64,000 nt of DNA, from the NCBI RefSeq assembly GCF_036373705.1, contig NC_089864.1, positions 4,307,001 through 4,371,000 on the forward strand. The letters run 5' to 3'. The DNA is from Amia ocellicauda. Taxonomy: Eukaryota > Chordata > Actinopteri > Amiiformes > Amiidae. Numbering within the stretch: position 1 is the stretch's first letter; the number at the start of each line of letters is the position of its first letter. A program made the translations under genes and the position numbers. This document shows positions 23,414 through 36,833 of this stretch, piece after piece. The notes under the pieces are model-generated. The model worked only from the letters and a program-made list of their open reading frames with translations, was not told the origin of the DNA and ran no database searches.

Positions 23414-23825
23414 CTCATCTATTTGGAAAAGTGCAGGCCACCTGGTTTTGAAGTCTCCTAGCACTAGACTTACCAACTCTCTTCTTCTGTAGGAGAATGT
23501 TTTTGACATCTTCTATTTTAAGAGAGATGCACCATTTCGCTGTCTGACATCATTCAGTAGCTCAAGTCTCACCTTTTCTAAGCTTTCATCCATTTCTCCA
23601 GTAAGGTGGGCAGGACAATAGTTCACTTCAGCCTTTTTAGGTTTCTTCAAATTTTTGGCTGGGAGGTATTCATCACTTGACTTGTTATTCAAAGCATTAA
23701 GAGTCACTTCTGGACAATCAATGTTTTGCATTTGGAAAAAAAATTCAGCCAACTTTTGTAAGATGTCAGACTTCAGCCCTGGACTAACCCTCAGACTAGT
23801 GCCAATTTCCTTGAAGGTCTCATTT
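23414..23825 (-). pseudogene. SAMD3-like gene fragment
   Basis: On the minus strand one frame reads ETFKEIGTSLRVSPGLKSDI through DESLEKVRLELLNDVRQRNG. After a break near 23515 another frame continues MSKTFSYRRRELVSLVLGDF and RWPALFQIDE, which is followed by a GTAAGA donor at 23413. The phrase (K)TF.YRRREL....F..RWPALFQ is familiar to me from the multicopy SAMD3-like proteins of fish. The break between the frames, and the LTR-element fossil that begins right at its 5' side, suggest a dead fragment. The family assignment rests on memory of this phrase only. Confidence 0.4.
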
Positions 23826-26304
23826 ACGTTTAGGTGCCGAGAAAGATCCTATCATTACTTGTTACCACAATTTCAGGGAGCAGAGCTAAGTGTAGCAGTA
23901 GCTCAGAAACTGCAACATTGCTCAGAGACTGAGTTAACCCAACTGGGCTAGTAGCAGATTTCTTTCCTTTATGCTTTTTCTTGTACCTTGTTTTACTCTT
24001 ACTCCACTTAGGATTTTCTTTCTTTTTTTTATTGTAAGCCTGGGTGTCTTGGGTTCCATCCTTGGGAGGTTCTTTCCTTCTTTGAATCTCTGTCCCCTCT
24101 AACTCCAGTGGAGAAATAGAGCACCTTGCCAGTACTTGGGTGCTTGAATCTTTACGATCAGAAGCGCTATTGTACTTGCTTTCCCAAGCTTTCTGTGCCA
24201 TTTTACGAATTTCGGCTATGTTCATATATGTTGCGTCTGCATGTAATATGATCATTTCCTTAATCGTTGGGAACAAATTAGCAACAAACAACCCTTTAAA
24301 GCTCACCTCTTCCTTGGCCCCGGGTCGATCTTGACCCGCAAAATAGGTTTTCCTAAGCTTTTCATAGTAATCGCAGGGGGACTCATGCTTACCCTGTTTG
24401 ATCTGGTGTGCGGCCGTCACTGCTGCCACTGGATCAATGAACCTGGAATAGTCCCTAATTAATGCTCTGCACAAGCGTTGAAAACTATCGCAGACCATGG
24501 ACCCTTGCCTCCCCATCCAAGAATGGACTTGGCGAGAGGTAGTTTTGCGGATTAGGAGAACCTTTTCCTTCTCTGTAGCCTCAGGATAGAAACGCAAAGC
24601 ATACTTAATGTCCTTAATATACGCTTCCACATTTCCTTCCTTGTCTGCTGGGTTAAAGGTTTCACAATCTTTAGCCAGTTCTCTCAACTGGCGCATGTTA
24701 ACCTTTCGGTCAGGACTCTCGGGAGAGGAAGTTCGTCTGTGCAACGAGCTTCTTACCCTGAGTGGAGAAAGACTACAGGGAGGGGTACGATCAGGACGAG
24801 GCAACTCGGGGCCTAAATGTGGAGACGGTGTGCGACTCCGTGCATTGGGCGGTTCCAGCTGTTCCTTTTTGCTGTCAGGTGTCAGCTTTGCAGCCCACCG
24901 AGAGGCAGCTTGCAGGGCCCCTATTTGTTGCTTGAGACGCTCATTTTCAACTTCAGTTGATTTGAGTTCTCCCCTAAGCACCTGATTTACTCTCCTCATT
25001 TCTTCACTGTCCCTTTTTAAATGTATGACCTCGCCTTCGAGTATCTCAATTTTTACAGTGCCCAAATCTTTCTCCCTGACTGTTTTGCAAAGACGCATTT
25101 CCAAAACATCCCGGTCCTTCAAAACTATCCTTTCATTTTCAACCGCTTTACATCTGTCATTTTACAGACCTTTTACTTGGATCAGAGTTGTTTCCAATTC
25201 ATCTTGACATTGTCTTAAATCATTTCCTAATTGCTCTCTCTGTTCAATTAAGTCCTCTTTTTCAGCATTCAACACAATGACTTGTTTTCCACAAGTATCT
25301 AGCTTTCCTTCAAATTCTAAATCCATTCCATGCAGTTTGTCTCTTTCTTCTTTCGCTTTCACATACTTTTCTCCTAGCTTTTTCAGTTTTTCAAACTTGC
25401 TTATGCTCCAGTTCACTAACCTTGAGCTCACAAGTGCTAAGCTAGCCATAACTTTCACCACCTCTATCGACTCTTTTTCGAGTTGCGTCGTAGTGTCGTT
25501 TAACAACTGTGTTCGACGCGACTCTACTTCAAAGTCCAAACTGCCTAGGCATCCAAGGAATTCAGGAATCTCTGTTCCTGGTACCTTTACAATCAATGCT
25601 TCACATGGGGACATTTGGGTAATCATTGTTTTGGCTATTCAACAACCCAACAGAACAGTACTCGATTAATCACCTAATGACTCTAATGCCAATGCACCAT
25701 ACACATACCACGTGGGCAGTTGTAGAGCGCCCTCTAGAGTACAAACAGTGTATCGTGCCTACAAAAGTTTTCTTGTTTCAAAACTTTGGATTCTGGATTT
25801 CTGGACAAAGCTATCCAATAACTATTACAGAAACTAGTTCTTTTCAGTCTAAGATCCCTCACACGAGGCACCAATTATGTAGCGTAAAGTACACTTATAA
25901 ATTTCAAATTAAGAAGTGAATTTATAGTATCACCTTATCATGAATCCTGGAATCTTGTAGAACTCAATTTCTGTAATAATTGGACGCAGACACCAATTCC
26001 AAAGATATAAATTGTCAAATTTATTCAAAAATAAAGACTAAATGTAGCACTACACTAATTATACAAAAGGGAAAAACTAATTAAAATTCAACTCTAGATC
26101 AACAAATCAAAGACAAATCACTTCCGTGACCAAATCAAAGACCATGGGATCGCATATGATATCACACAAATCGTTAAACAAAAAAGGTTATAAACACATT
26201 GACTACAATACCGGTTAGTAAGACGAAGGTGAGTCTCTCATTAGTATTGTTAGTCAGACATTAAATAACTACGCAGGTTAGTATTTATGTCAGGTAACTT
26301 CTCG

Positions 26305-26345
<41 letters not shown>

Positions 26346-27733
26346 TCTCATTTACGTTTAGGTGCCGAGAAAGATCCTATCATTACTTGTTACAACAATT
26401 TCCTTTAACTGATTATTATTCAATGATTAAGGATAGGCAGGGCCACCAATAATCTAATGTCTATTAATGTGTGTCAATTTCAGACTGTTTAAATTCAACA
26501 GTTAAACAGGAATGAGAAGATATCTCTCGGTGTTGACAGATTTTATTTCTAAAATTATCAACAAAACAGTTTAATGCAACACACATTTATATTTAAGAAA
26601 ACTAAATGATATTACACATTCTAGAGTTATGAGTCACAGATTAACATTTCTAATTGATTTCTCAAATGTCATGAATCATGAACTCCAAACTGTTAAACTT
26701 ATCTGAACTTCGTCGCAGAGAGGCCTCTCTGGCTTCGGGCTCAGATAACAGCACACGGCACGAGGTCCGTGTGGTTTGGAACAAAGGCAGTCCGGTTCGG
26801 CTTTGTCCAAGAACTTCCACTCAGTCGATGCACCTGGAAGTTGGGGTTTCGCGAATGTAGAGTCGTTTCCAAACAGATTTTCCACTGGTTTGAAGACTCC
26901 AAGGTTGTGCACAAAATCTTCTTTGTAAGCAGGGGTTCCACCGTAGTTACTTGAAGACAAAGTCTTTGAGGAAAGCAGGGCCCTGTTTGTTTCCAAGGGT
27001 CAAGTTTCTTAAGACTCAAATAGCTATTTAAATGACTGACACTTTCGTATACAGTCGACTTGTCAATTGTCCAGCTGTATTCACTCCACTGATCAGGTGG
27101 GCACAGGCGGGCAGCGCAGTCTGTAAAGTTCTTTATTTAATAAAGTCCTTTAAAAGAATTCTTCGTACGGCTCAATCTCCTTCTCCCAGTTTAACTCTTC
27201 TGTTGCCGGCAAAGACTTGGTTGGTTTCTGGTTCCGGTTCGGGCAACAGAGCTACAGGTTGAGCTGTGGCAGCAAGTTACTGGTTCAGGTGAGAGAGAGA
27301 AAGAGACCGTGCGCTGTTCTTTATACGTCTGTCAGATCAATAGGTGATTGGTTCTTGAGTTTTGAGATTGAATTTCGGTTTCAGCCCCCAGTGTCCTATT
27401 GGAGGGGGGTTTGATTTATGACTGATGTCAATCCATGCCATCTTTTGGAAATGCCGGTTGGCCCGGGTTCGTATATCTGTGTCTGGATTTCGGGTCTCGT
27501 CCATTTCAAAGAGTTTTTATTACCTACAGGCCCCCTTCCCCAGACATTTCACCGCAGGATTCCAAACTATTTGGCCTCTTCTCGGTGCCGTCCTCCCAGA
27601 CTGTCACTTTGATGTCAACCAGTCCCACGCTTTAAGGAAATCTGATAACTTTGGGGGGAGAGGTCTTCTTTGGATCAGTGCTTCAGCTCAGAGCTAAAAT
27701 GCTCTTATCAAAATAACCCATCATAACGCTACA
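23819..27733 (-). mobile_element. Retrovirus-like LTR element fossil: one LTR plus gag
   Basis: An LTR-like block spans about 25878-27733, starting TGTAGCG and ending CGCTACA. On the minus strand it is followed by a gag-type region at about 23830-25630. The gag region has a coiled-coil N-terminal part and a capsid-like part with RRTSSPESPDRKVNMRQLRE and FNPADKEGNVEAYI. No pol, env or second LTR was recognised in the window, so the element is a broken remnant. A segment of about 57 bp is shared by the gag edge (23819-23875) and the LTR (26345-26401). The fairly open gag suggests a modest age. Confidence 0.7.
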
Positions 27734-28208
27734 ACTGTATATGAAAGTCTCTATCAATTCCAAATGTTTTGCGAATTATATGGCACAACTCCTCAATAGT
27801 TTCTGGTATCCAGTCTTCTGAAGTCATCATCTTCAAACAATGACTTTGAGCTTCGCATGTTAAGAGACAGAATAAATATTATTAAATCAGTAGGTGGGAA
27901 TGTTGCCATATTTTTTACAATGAACTGCAGAAGGGCAGGTACTGACAACCACACAGCTTGTTTTATAGTTGTCTTTAAAATACTACTCATTACCACCTCT
28001 CTCTTATTTTTTAATTGAGGAATACTCATTAAATAACCTGTTCAAGTAAGGACAATAGGAAAACAAAATGTTAATAATTATTGTGTGGTAGGCACTCCTT
28101 CCAACTTTCAACTTGAAGCATCTCAAAAGTCTTATGGTAGGCACAAATGTACATCTAATATTTTTAAAGTGCATCCAAACATACAGCACAAGAACAAAGC
28201 ATGAATTA

Positions 28209-28508
28209 TCATAACCCTACCTCTAGCTGTATGAATCTTTTAAGTGTCACCATTCGCCTGCCTCCAATCTTGTAATCAGCCAAGGGGTACTGGTCTACCA
28301 AGACATCAAGCTTAATGAGAGAAACTTGCAATGTAGGACACAACTCAAAAGCCCTGAAATGCTCCCTATACCATGCATATGAACAATATAAAAGGGGAGG
28401 CATTTGACTCAATGTCTTACAGACATATTTACAAATCTCTGGGATAAATTCTGAATCTAATGCAGTTCCAGGGAACAGTGCAGTGGATGTAGTTTTAACA
28501 AGTAGCAT
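28209..28508 (-). other. Unrecognised open stretch (99 aa)
   Basis: This frame encodes residues such as FELCPTLQVSLIKLDVLVDQ and YPLADYKIGGRRMVTLKRFI. The composition looks protein-like, not random, and it may be an exon of the same decayed gene as the SAMD3-like fragment on this strand. I do not recognise the family and have no splice evidence. Confidence 0.25.
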
Positions 28509-29224
28509 ATAATTACTGAGTTTTTAACAAATTAAAATCGAGATTTCTAATGGTTTACATTCAAAGACACAGCACTTCTCTGAAATAGCTCTTAATATCA
28601 CTTATGGGTCATTTGACTGACAAGTTAATTAACATAAGTAGCAGATTTTCATAAGCATAAGCATAATAATAATAATAATAATAATAATAGTAGGTTAAAC
28701 TCCCTTCATGGTACAGGCCTCTGCAATAAGAAATGTCATTGAGTACCTGGGTGCCACTGAGCCGAGAGCCGCAGGATCCACGTCCATGTGTTGTTTTCAT
28801 AATGGACAATAATTATATAATACAGAAACGGTTTGCGATCTGTCTTTTTTAATGTAGTCTACACTCAGTTCAAGGCAGTGTGTGTAACTTTTCTATAAAT
28901 TGAAACTTTTCTTTGTCTAATTATGACAGATTTACCACCAAGGCCTGGTGAGGAAGTCGCCTTATCTCCACCTGTCCCAGCACAGATGTCACCGCAGGTT
29001 CCTGTTGTGTAATGCCTGCTGGTAGTTGACAAGAGACAAGTAGCGTTTGAGTAAACTGGAGACGGATATGAGGCTAGAGAAGGGGACTGGATAGCGGCTG
29101 AACGTCTTGTGTAGTGCGTGCAGTTACTTGTGGTAGGAAAAGTAAATGTGACCGAGGATTTCTTAAACGGCCGCCAGGATAACCTGGTGTCCTTCTATGC
29201 CTTTGTTGGAGGAGCCGCATGTGT

Positions 29225-29300
29225 CTTTATTATTATTATTATTTATTTCTTATCAGACGCCCTTATCCAGGGCGACTTACAAAATTTAAGCGCAATAAAA
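29225..29300 (+). repeat. L2/SINE-type 3' tail
   Basis: The phrase CAGACGCCCTTATCCAGGGC followed by GACTTACAA is the common 3' end of fish L2-related LINEs and SINEs. Its complement recurs near 44160-44195. Confidence 0.65.
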
Positions 29301-30649
29301 AGTGCAAAAATGCAGTGCAGTACAAGGCATAACATATTACAAATTCCAATTCACAAACTACAGTGCAATTCAAAGCATAATACATTACTTTACTGGTCTC
29401 CCATCATTAGGATGCAGTAGGTTTGTTTGTTTGTTTGTTTGTTTCTGTGGGGAGCAGGGAGGCGTGTATTGCATGCATATATACCTCACATTTATACAAC
29501 TCCCCGCATGGTATCGCAATATCTATAATATCCTTTATGTAAAAAAAGGGCCCAGTCATTTAAAGAGGAAATGTCAAACCAAATCATATATATAACAAAA
29601 TATTGGGTTATGGAAACAAGGAAAGGAACAAGAGCTTTACGGTGACTGATTTGCACTTACAGACTTGGCTTGAATTTGCAGATTTCGGACTGGATCGGTT
29701 GCTGGTCTGTTTGCATTACACGCTTAGAGAGGGACTCCTTGACCGTTTAGTGAGGCTCAAAGAGGAGTTGGGTTTATTTGGTGTTCGTATGCTTTCAAAT
29801 TAACTGAGTTAGAGTTGTAATCCTTGCCCAAGGCTGGAGACAAAGTACAGTATGCATATGCATCACATATTGAGTAAATTAGTGTCATTGCAGCTAAACT
29901 CCACTAGATGACACTGTAGCTTAAGTTTTAATGCTTGTCAAACTTCTCTGTCCATTACAATACCATCCTCTTTGAATCATGTTTGTGTGTGTGATTGTGA
30001 GTGGATATTCCTGTTTGATTATGTCTAGATGTATGTGTGTCTGTCTGTATATGCTTTGCCCTGTATGGAAGGTGGTGGATATTTTAATAAAACTTAAATT
30101 AGGTAAGAAACGATTACATGTATTTTGTTAATCATTAGTTAACACAATCAGTTAATCCACATTTACTTTTCTAATGTTACCATTTACAATTAATTAATAA
30201 AAAAAGCCTTCTAGAAGGTGGATTTAAAACAAAAGTGTGATGTGAATATGGATATAAATCTAATCTTGTACAGCTGCATTAATGTGAAATAAATGCCACA
30301 GACAATAAAACATAGCATAGGAAACTTGTTGAGAAACAACTAACCAGAATAGAACAAAGAATAAAATGGGGAAACCACAGAAAACGTCCGGTGAGCACAG
30401 GCGACAAAGTGGGCACATCGATCACAAAAATCTCAGACCACACCCACTTGACCCCTAAACAAACATGTTAAATACAGCAGTCACCTTCTGTAGAGACACA
30501 TTACAAGACACAGTTTCACAACAGATTGTAGCCAATAAATAACAATTAATACAAACGGTGCTGTGATAAAGACTGCAAAAAAAAAAACCTTGTTCTCCAT
30601 CTGTGGTGGTTTTCAATCCAGTGGAAGCATGACAGTAATTTTCCTCAGT

Positions 30650-30931
30650 TTAAAAACAATTTATTTTTGCCCTTGACTGCTCTGTGATCTGGTGAAGATA
30701 CACAGTTCTGTCTGTGGCGTAGGTGTGGCTTGTGTGAATCTGTATGTTGGCGTAATCTGACTCCACCTCTGCCCCCTGTAAAGGATGAACAACACAAACA
30801 CTCAGGTTTACAATCATTCACGTTGTTTCTATAGTGATACCTGTCTGGGCCTAATAGTCCACCCAGGGCCAGCTCAAATCTCATCATCAAGGGAGAGTGG
30901 AGCCAATGCTGTCTATTAATAATAGTAATAG

Positions 30932-30968
<37 letters not shown>

Positions 30969-31350
30969 AATAATAATAATAATAATAATATCTAGACTGT
31001 ATGGCCCAGATTGGACTTCGACACCCCATCACTGACACAGCTGTCAGTTTATGAACAAGCAGCTGCCCTGAGCAGCAGGACTGTACAGAATACCTGCACT
31101 GCTCCTTTTCCTCTGCACTGCTCCCCTCCACACCGATCGCCACCTGGACACAGAGAAAGACAGGGGAAGATATTGCATACAATCATCATACCACCGTCAT
31201 ATTCTGAAACATGGTGTGATGCCACCATCCACTTTACTCTGTCACATATACAAGGCACCTTGAGATGTATAGGTTGCATAGGTGTAGGTTTAAGGGTGGG
31301 GGGGACGGACATTGAGAGAACGTTATATTGTCCATCACCAACATTGTATA

Positions 31351-31389
<39 letters not shown>

Positions 31390-33325
31390 TGTCTCTCTCA
31401 GGCTGTGTAACACTTTTGACAGAAATGCAAGTATGTCCCTCCTCCATTGGCCCATGCTATGATTTTACTGCATATCACAATGCATACCACAGGATGACTC
31501 TTCCTGTCAGTCAGTCCCATTGTGACTATATTGCTACTGTAGTAGCTCTGAGAGAGGACAGTCTCACCTCTCCTGCTCCAGAGGCAGCAGAGACAGCCGG
31601 AGAGCAGGAGGCAGCCTGCAGACACACAGCCCAGCAGCGCCCAGCTCAGCACACAGGGGGCTGGGTGCTGGTTACTGGTTTCTGTAAACACAATCATCCT
31701 GACCATTATAATCAAAATTATAACCGACACCTAAAGCACAGTCAGCATCGATCCAGATCACAGTTTAATATCATAAGAAAGTTCGAATAAAAGCCGAACA
31801 AATCAGTAGGCAACTATCACCAGAGCCCGGTTCTGTCCCCCACTGTAACGCTTTGTTGTGAACGTTATAATTAGAAACACAATGTCAATCATATCAATTG
31901 ATCACATCAGTAACGAAAGACAGAAAGGCTGAATACAGGAGTCCTCTCTCACCGTAGACGAGCCGGGTCCCATTCCCCAACACAAGCCCTCCCTCTCCTC
32001 TCTCCACGCAGTAGTACAGCGCCAGGTCCGCCTCGGTGATGCTCTGGATGCGCAGACTGGCGGAGCCGCGGGGGTCTTTATCCGACTCCCACACCACAGT
32101 GAAGCGGGGGTCGTCGCCTCTGGAGAACCGTGAGAAGAGTTCGTCTACTGCCGTTTTTTTTGTTGCTAAAATGCTCAGGAATGGCGTCTCCGCGTCGCGC
32201 TGCCCAAACCACAGAGTCTCTTGCTTAAATCCGATGTCGCAGTCCAGGGTGACGGTGTCCCCGGCTCTGACAGTCCGCCGCTCGGCCGCTTCACACAGAC
32301 TCTCCCGCTGGACCAGAACTACAGCAGCGGGACACAGAGGAGCGGCTCAGGACAGACACCACTACAGCAGCGGGACACAGAGGAGCGGCTCAGGACAGAC
32401 ACCACTACAGCAGCGGGACACAGAGGAGCGGCTCAGGACAGACACCACTACAGCAGCGGGACACAGAGGAGCGGCTCAGGACAGACACCACTACAGCAGC
32501 GGGACACAGAGGAGCGGCTCAGGACAGACACCACTACAGCAGCGGGACACAGAGGAGCGGCTCAGGACAGACACCACTACAGCAGCGGGACACAGAGGAG
32601 CGGCTCAGGACAGACACCACTACAGCAGCGGGACACAGAGGAGCGGCTCAGGACAGACACCACTACAGCAGCGGGACACAGAGGAGCGGCTCAGGACAGA
32701 CACCACTACAGCAGCGGGACACAGAGGAGCGGCTCAGGACAGACACCACTACAGCAGCGGGACACAGAGGAGCGGCTCAGGACAGACACCACTACAGCAG
32801 CGGGACACAGAGGAGCGGCTCAGGACAGACACCACTACAGCAGCGGGACACAGAGGAGCGGCTCAGGACAGACACCACTACATCTTTACTAGGATAGTCT
32901 AATATGAAATTGTACCATGGTTAGCATCACTGAGTTTGTAGTCGATTGATTGATTGCTCAGTATTCTGCAGCCTGGAGCCACAGCCGAGTTCTTGCATCT
33001 CTTGCAGTCGCACACGGATGTGTTAAACCCAGTGTACCAGGACGATATACAATAATAACAATACTTCACCTGTAATGTTGAATAGGCGACATTTGCCTCC
33101 ACCGTTCACCGGATCTGTACTATTTACCACTGCGCACTGTACGAGGATCCAATGGAACTATTCTTTATCAGATCATAAAACTTCATTTTGAACTGATAAT
33201 GAAAGAAAAGCAAAGGTAAGTGTCTCAGGCGCCGCTAGTAATAGACAAGGTGAGAGACAGAGAGAGCAGCAGTGGAGTAAGTGCCGGTACTCACGGAGGA
33301 GGGAGAGGAGCAGCGGCGCTGCCAT
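30650..33325 (-). CDS. NITR-like inhibitory receptor, gene D (5 exons, 228 aa)
   Basis: The minus-strand exons are 33295-33325 (leader MAAPLLLSLL), 31953-32318 (V), 31568-31681 (short stalk and transmembrane), 31094-31143 and 30650-30775. Phases match and no frame is broken. The V domain has LVQRESLCEAAERRTVRAGD, LDCD, LWFGQRD, ADLALYYC and a J-like LGNGTRLVYG. The stalk is only about 9 residues (ETSNQHPAP), against about 40 in gene A. The transmembrane exon is identical to those of A and E over about 93 bp. The tail carries a consensus ITIM, SDYANI, so an inhibitory role is inferred. A second tyrosine, TVYLHQ, does not fit the motif. Intron 1 carries 13 units of the 43-bp minisatellite right at the V acceptor. 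The tail resembles that of E more than those of A and F. Confidence 0.82.
30926..30990. repeat. (ATT)n/(AAT)n palindromic microsatellite
   Basis: Tracts of ATT and then AAT lie back to back in the last intron of gene D. Confidence 0.85.
31352..31388. repeat. (GT)n microsatellite
   Basis: About 18 GT units lie in intron 3 of gene D. Confidence 0.9.
32319..32881 (-). repeat. 43-bp minisatellite, 13 units, starting at the V-exon acceptor of gene D
   Basis: The unit is the reverse complement of the arrays in A and E, as expected because gene D is on the minus strand. ACAGCAGCGGG recurs at 32321 and every 43 bp to 32837. The unit nearest the exon forms the real acceptor. The array is very homogeneous. 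Confidence 0.95.
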
Positions 33326-36300
33326 AGCGCTGTCCAGCAGCTCACTGGTGTGGAAACCAGGCTCTCTGTATGACCAGTAGGGCGAGGGGGTCTTTGCCTT
33401 ACCTTTACAGAGAGGAAATGACTGATGGCAGAGAGCAACGCCCACAGCAGCCCCTTCATTGTGTAACACCTCAATCCGAAAACGAGGGCTATAGAAATCA
33501 AGTTATCTATACGTGTTCTAACACCAACCCATCAAAATAGTCTGTGACAGTGGGTTTGCAATTTCCTCACAATGAACCCAAGACACAAATACAGAAGCCT
33601 TCTTTATCGTTAAAAGTCACAACCATGCAAAAGGCTGGCGGTGTGGCTGTGCTCTCCCAAATAAATAAAACATACATCACACACAAAACCTCACAACTCA
33701 AAATAACCAAGTAAAACACAAGTCAGTAAATACACCTCAATAGTTATATGAATGAATTGTATAAACAAAGCAGCAATGCCAGCCCCCACCACTAAATAGG
33801 TGGATCTTTAGAGATAAATTAGGTTTAAAATAGTCTGTTGTGCTAAAAGTAGATATAAAAAAAGTGTATTAAAAATTCAAAAACAATTATCCTTATTACA
33901 CTACGCAAATAACAGTAAATAATTCTTCAGGGAGACCGAGTGAGGAACTACGAGGACAGCGACATACAGACAGATAACAAACAGCTCTGCCGCCCTGCCG
34001 CGAATTGGTTAATCCAAGCACTTTACAAAATATAGTGATACGAAATGTAGTTTTCCACTAATGCTTCGTGCAAAATAGCAACTTAGATGGTTGGTCTTTC
34101 TACTTCAACCACCAGTACCGTTACCATATCATTCAGAAACGGAATCAATACTCGCACTTCCTTTGCACAAACGTCAGCTGATCCGCAGCCCGCTGGTCCT
34201 TGCCGGCCCTCTCTCCTGCACACATTGCAAAGCGCCCCGACCTGCTTCTCTCTCTGTAACACGGAACATAGAAACCAGAACCAAACAAAGAAATGAGCCC
34301 CTTAGTTGCCTGCATTCCTTCTGCAATTGTGAATAATTAGGAAGCAGAATACCATTCAGGTGTTGCAATTAATCAGTTTTAAAACTTTAGACAGCTATGG
34401 CATTCACATCAGTTTGACAGGCAGTTAATAAATTGTTAATACAATTGTTAATATATATTAAAAAAAAAAAAAAAACACATTCGCAGCTGGGCCCAGTGCA
34501 CGCAGTTCAGGTTAAAACTGTATTAGTATCAGATTTCTGGCTGTATCAGATTTCTGACCCTGGTAATGTTCATGGTAGTCTTCCTCTGAAGAGGTGTGGG
34601 ATCCAAAGAACGGATGTCTTCCTTTGATACACTAGGAAAGTTCCGATCCCATGGATCTTATTTAACAACTGTCAATCGCTCATTAACAAAAACAGTTACT
34701 GCCTATCTGGAGAAAAGATTAAGTCCATAGACTTTTAACAAAGAACTGTGGGCCCTCTCTCTCTCTCTGCAGTTTGATCTTTTCTTTTATTGACAGGAAT
34801 GTCTAGAGGGGATGCCCTGAACAACTTGCAAAATGGTTGTTGCTACCATAATACATTTACTTTGCTTGGTCTGCATATTATTATTAATATAAAACATAAT
34901 ACAGTTTATATAAAACATTAATAATGGCTCTTCAGTACTGCTAATATAAATACATCAATTTCTGATATCAAATATTTGTTGCACATATTTTGATATAATC
35001 AATGCAGAGATTCTGCCGTCTAGGTGTGGTTTGCCTGGATGGGTGATTTCAGATGGTATTGCTTTCCCTCTGAGGTTTCCTCTCTCCAGCTGAAATGAAA
35101 GTGAAAATGTAATGTCAGTGTTAGTTTTTGTTTTGTTCTGATCAGAATCAAAATATATTTATAATTATTGGCTGTATTCAGGTCCTGCTCTGTTGGATTA
35201 CAGTGTGTGCTGACAGACGTCCTGTTGTCCAGCTATCTCCTCTGCATCTCTTAGCACCCTAATGAGGAAGCTGAGACTACATGTGACATAAGAGTTGATT
35301 TTGAATTGAACGAACAGATAGTTAAGTCACACATGATAGAGGGGATAGTTAGAGAAACATGATGCGACACTGTGCTCATTGTTGTACAGGAAACCACAAC
35401 ATCCTGGCAGCTTGTTCTCAAGCAGTTTATATAATTAACGGCCTCACTGAGAAATAACATCAACAATAGACTGCAATGCAATGCAAGTGAATAATCAGAA
35501 ACCACTTTCTAACATTTTTGATGTAAACCACGGCTGGCTACCAGTTTGCACTATTTGCACGATTAGTGAGTGGGTCAAAGTGTTTGAAATGGTTTAGTCC
35601 AATACCAGACTAACCTTGGTTGCCTACTTCAGTCTGACCCCAGTTTATTGTTGCTTGACATTGATTGATTCTGAATCTTTTTTCTCAACACACCCCAAGA
35701 AGCTCAAAGTATCTGTATGGCCAGGAAAGTTAAACCCGCTCGCTCACAGTTATAAGCTTTTTCCAGCTAATCACCCTTGCACCCCCTGCACCCTTGCACT
35801 GCATCTCATGGGGGTGGAGTCTCCTTCTGGAGATGAAACCATGTGCTACATCTTCTTGTCCTGTTGAACACAACATGGAAACTAAGTTAGCACCACCCCC
35901 CTCTGTGTTTGGGGGGGCTACAGAAAACATACACCGGAGGGCCGCAGTGTGGGACTGGCTGCCTGTAATAACCTGGCCAAGTTCATTCTGAGTACCGTTA
36001 TGGGAATATTGCCTGATTAGTTATGTCTTTAGATTGAAATTCCATATAGGGAGGAAGAGCATAACAATTGTTAATAAATGCATCATTGGCCTATATATAT
36101 ACTGCATGGCGATTGAGCTGATGGGAAGTGGGTTTTGGTTTCCTTTGCACCAATCATATCTCCCTTACATTGATCAATAAGTGTGTAATGTTCATAGACA
36201 CAGCACACTAGGTCCCAGACAAGCTTAAGATTGGACAGCACAGATTCACTGAGTCACAAAATTATCTTTATAGATGAGACAATCAGTCACCCGTTCTACA

Positions 36301-36706
36301 GGTGATCTGTAAGGCACTGTACTGTGTGAATCAAATGCACGGTAGTCTTGCACAAACTATAGATTGCAAAGAGAATATTAAAATACTGTTTGCTGACCAA
36401 CCACCCTCCCTCTGTAGGAGAGCTGAGGACACATGTAGTGAGGGCAACAGGGTGTACAATTGTGTAGCCAACTACACCACCTTTAAGATTAATTCATTAT
36501 TTTATTTTTATCTGGCACTGGAGTTATGGTAAAACAATGGAAGTTAATCTTTAACAAATCAAACACCAGGGAATAAAAGGACAAGGGATTGAAAATGAAA
36601 AAATATAAAAGATTCAAATATTAAAACTATTAAAATAAATTAAGTCAATTAAGTTTATTTTAGAATGTTTCAATGGAAAGGCTCAAACATTTAAAAAAAG
36701 TTGAAT
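33326..36706. other. Intergenic region between genes D and C
   Basis: No exon was recognised. The DNA upstream of the D leader (33326-33480) should hold the gene D promoter. Poly-A near 34459-34474 and an old repeat around 35740-35960 are the only marks. Confidence 0.4.
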
Positions 36707-36755
36707 TTCTTCTTCTTCTTCTTCTTCTTCTTCTTCTTCTTCTTCTTCTTCTTCT
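36707..36755. repeat. (TTC)n microsatellite
   Basis: About 16 TTC units run directly into the MITE at 36758. Confidence 0.9.
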
Positions 36756-36757
36756 AT

Positions 36758-36833
36758 ACAGCTCTGGAACAAATGAAGAGACCGCTTAACATTGCTGAAC
36801 TTGGAGTGGTCTCTTCATTTTTTCCAGAGCTGT
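36758..36833. mobile_element. 76-bp palindromic MITE (ACAGCTCTGG termini)
   Basis: It has the same inverted termini as 10111-10190, and GAAGAGACCGCTTAAC on one side matches AGTGGTCTCTTC on the other. Confidence 0.8.

Larger units (their letters stand above)
27734..30649. other. Intergenic region left of gene D
   Basis: It contains a minus-strand open stretch at 28209-28508, an L2/SINE tail at 29225-29300 and simple repeats (28660-28690 ATA; 29420-29445 GTTT). No gene is assigned. Confidence 0.4.

Noticed and set aside
29603-29803. 66-aa frame MGYGNKERNKSF
   Set aside because: Isolated, with no splice or family evidence; could be chance.
32036-32902. 288-aa plus-strand ORF over the gene D array
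   Set aside because: Antisense of the D minisatellite and V exon; the repeat peptide is a by-product of the unit sequence.
35616-35991. Overlapping 60-80-aa open frames between genes D and C
   Set aside because: No domain, splice site or composition signal; both strands have similar frames, as expected by chance.
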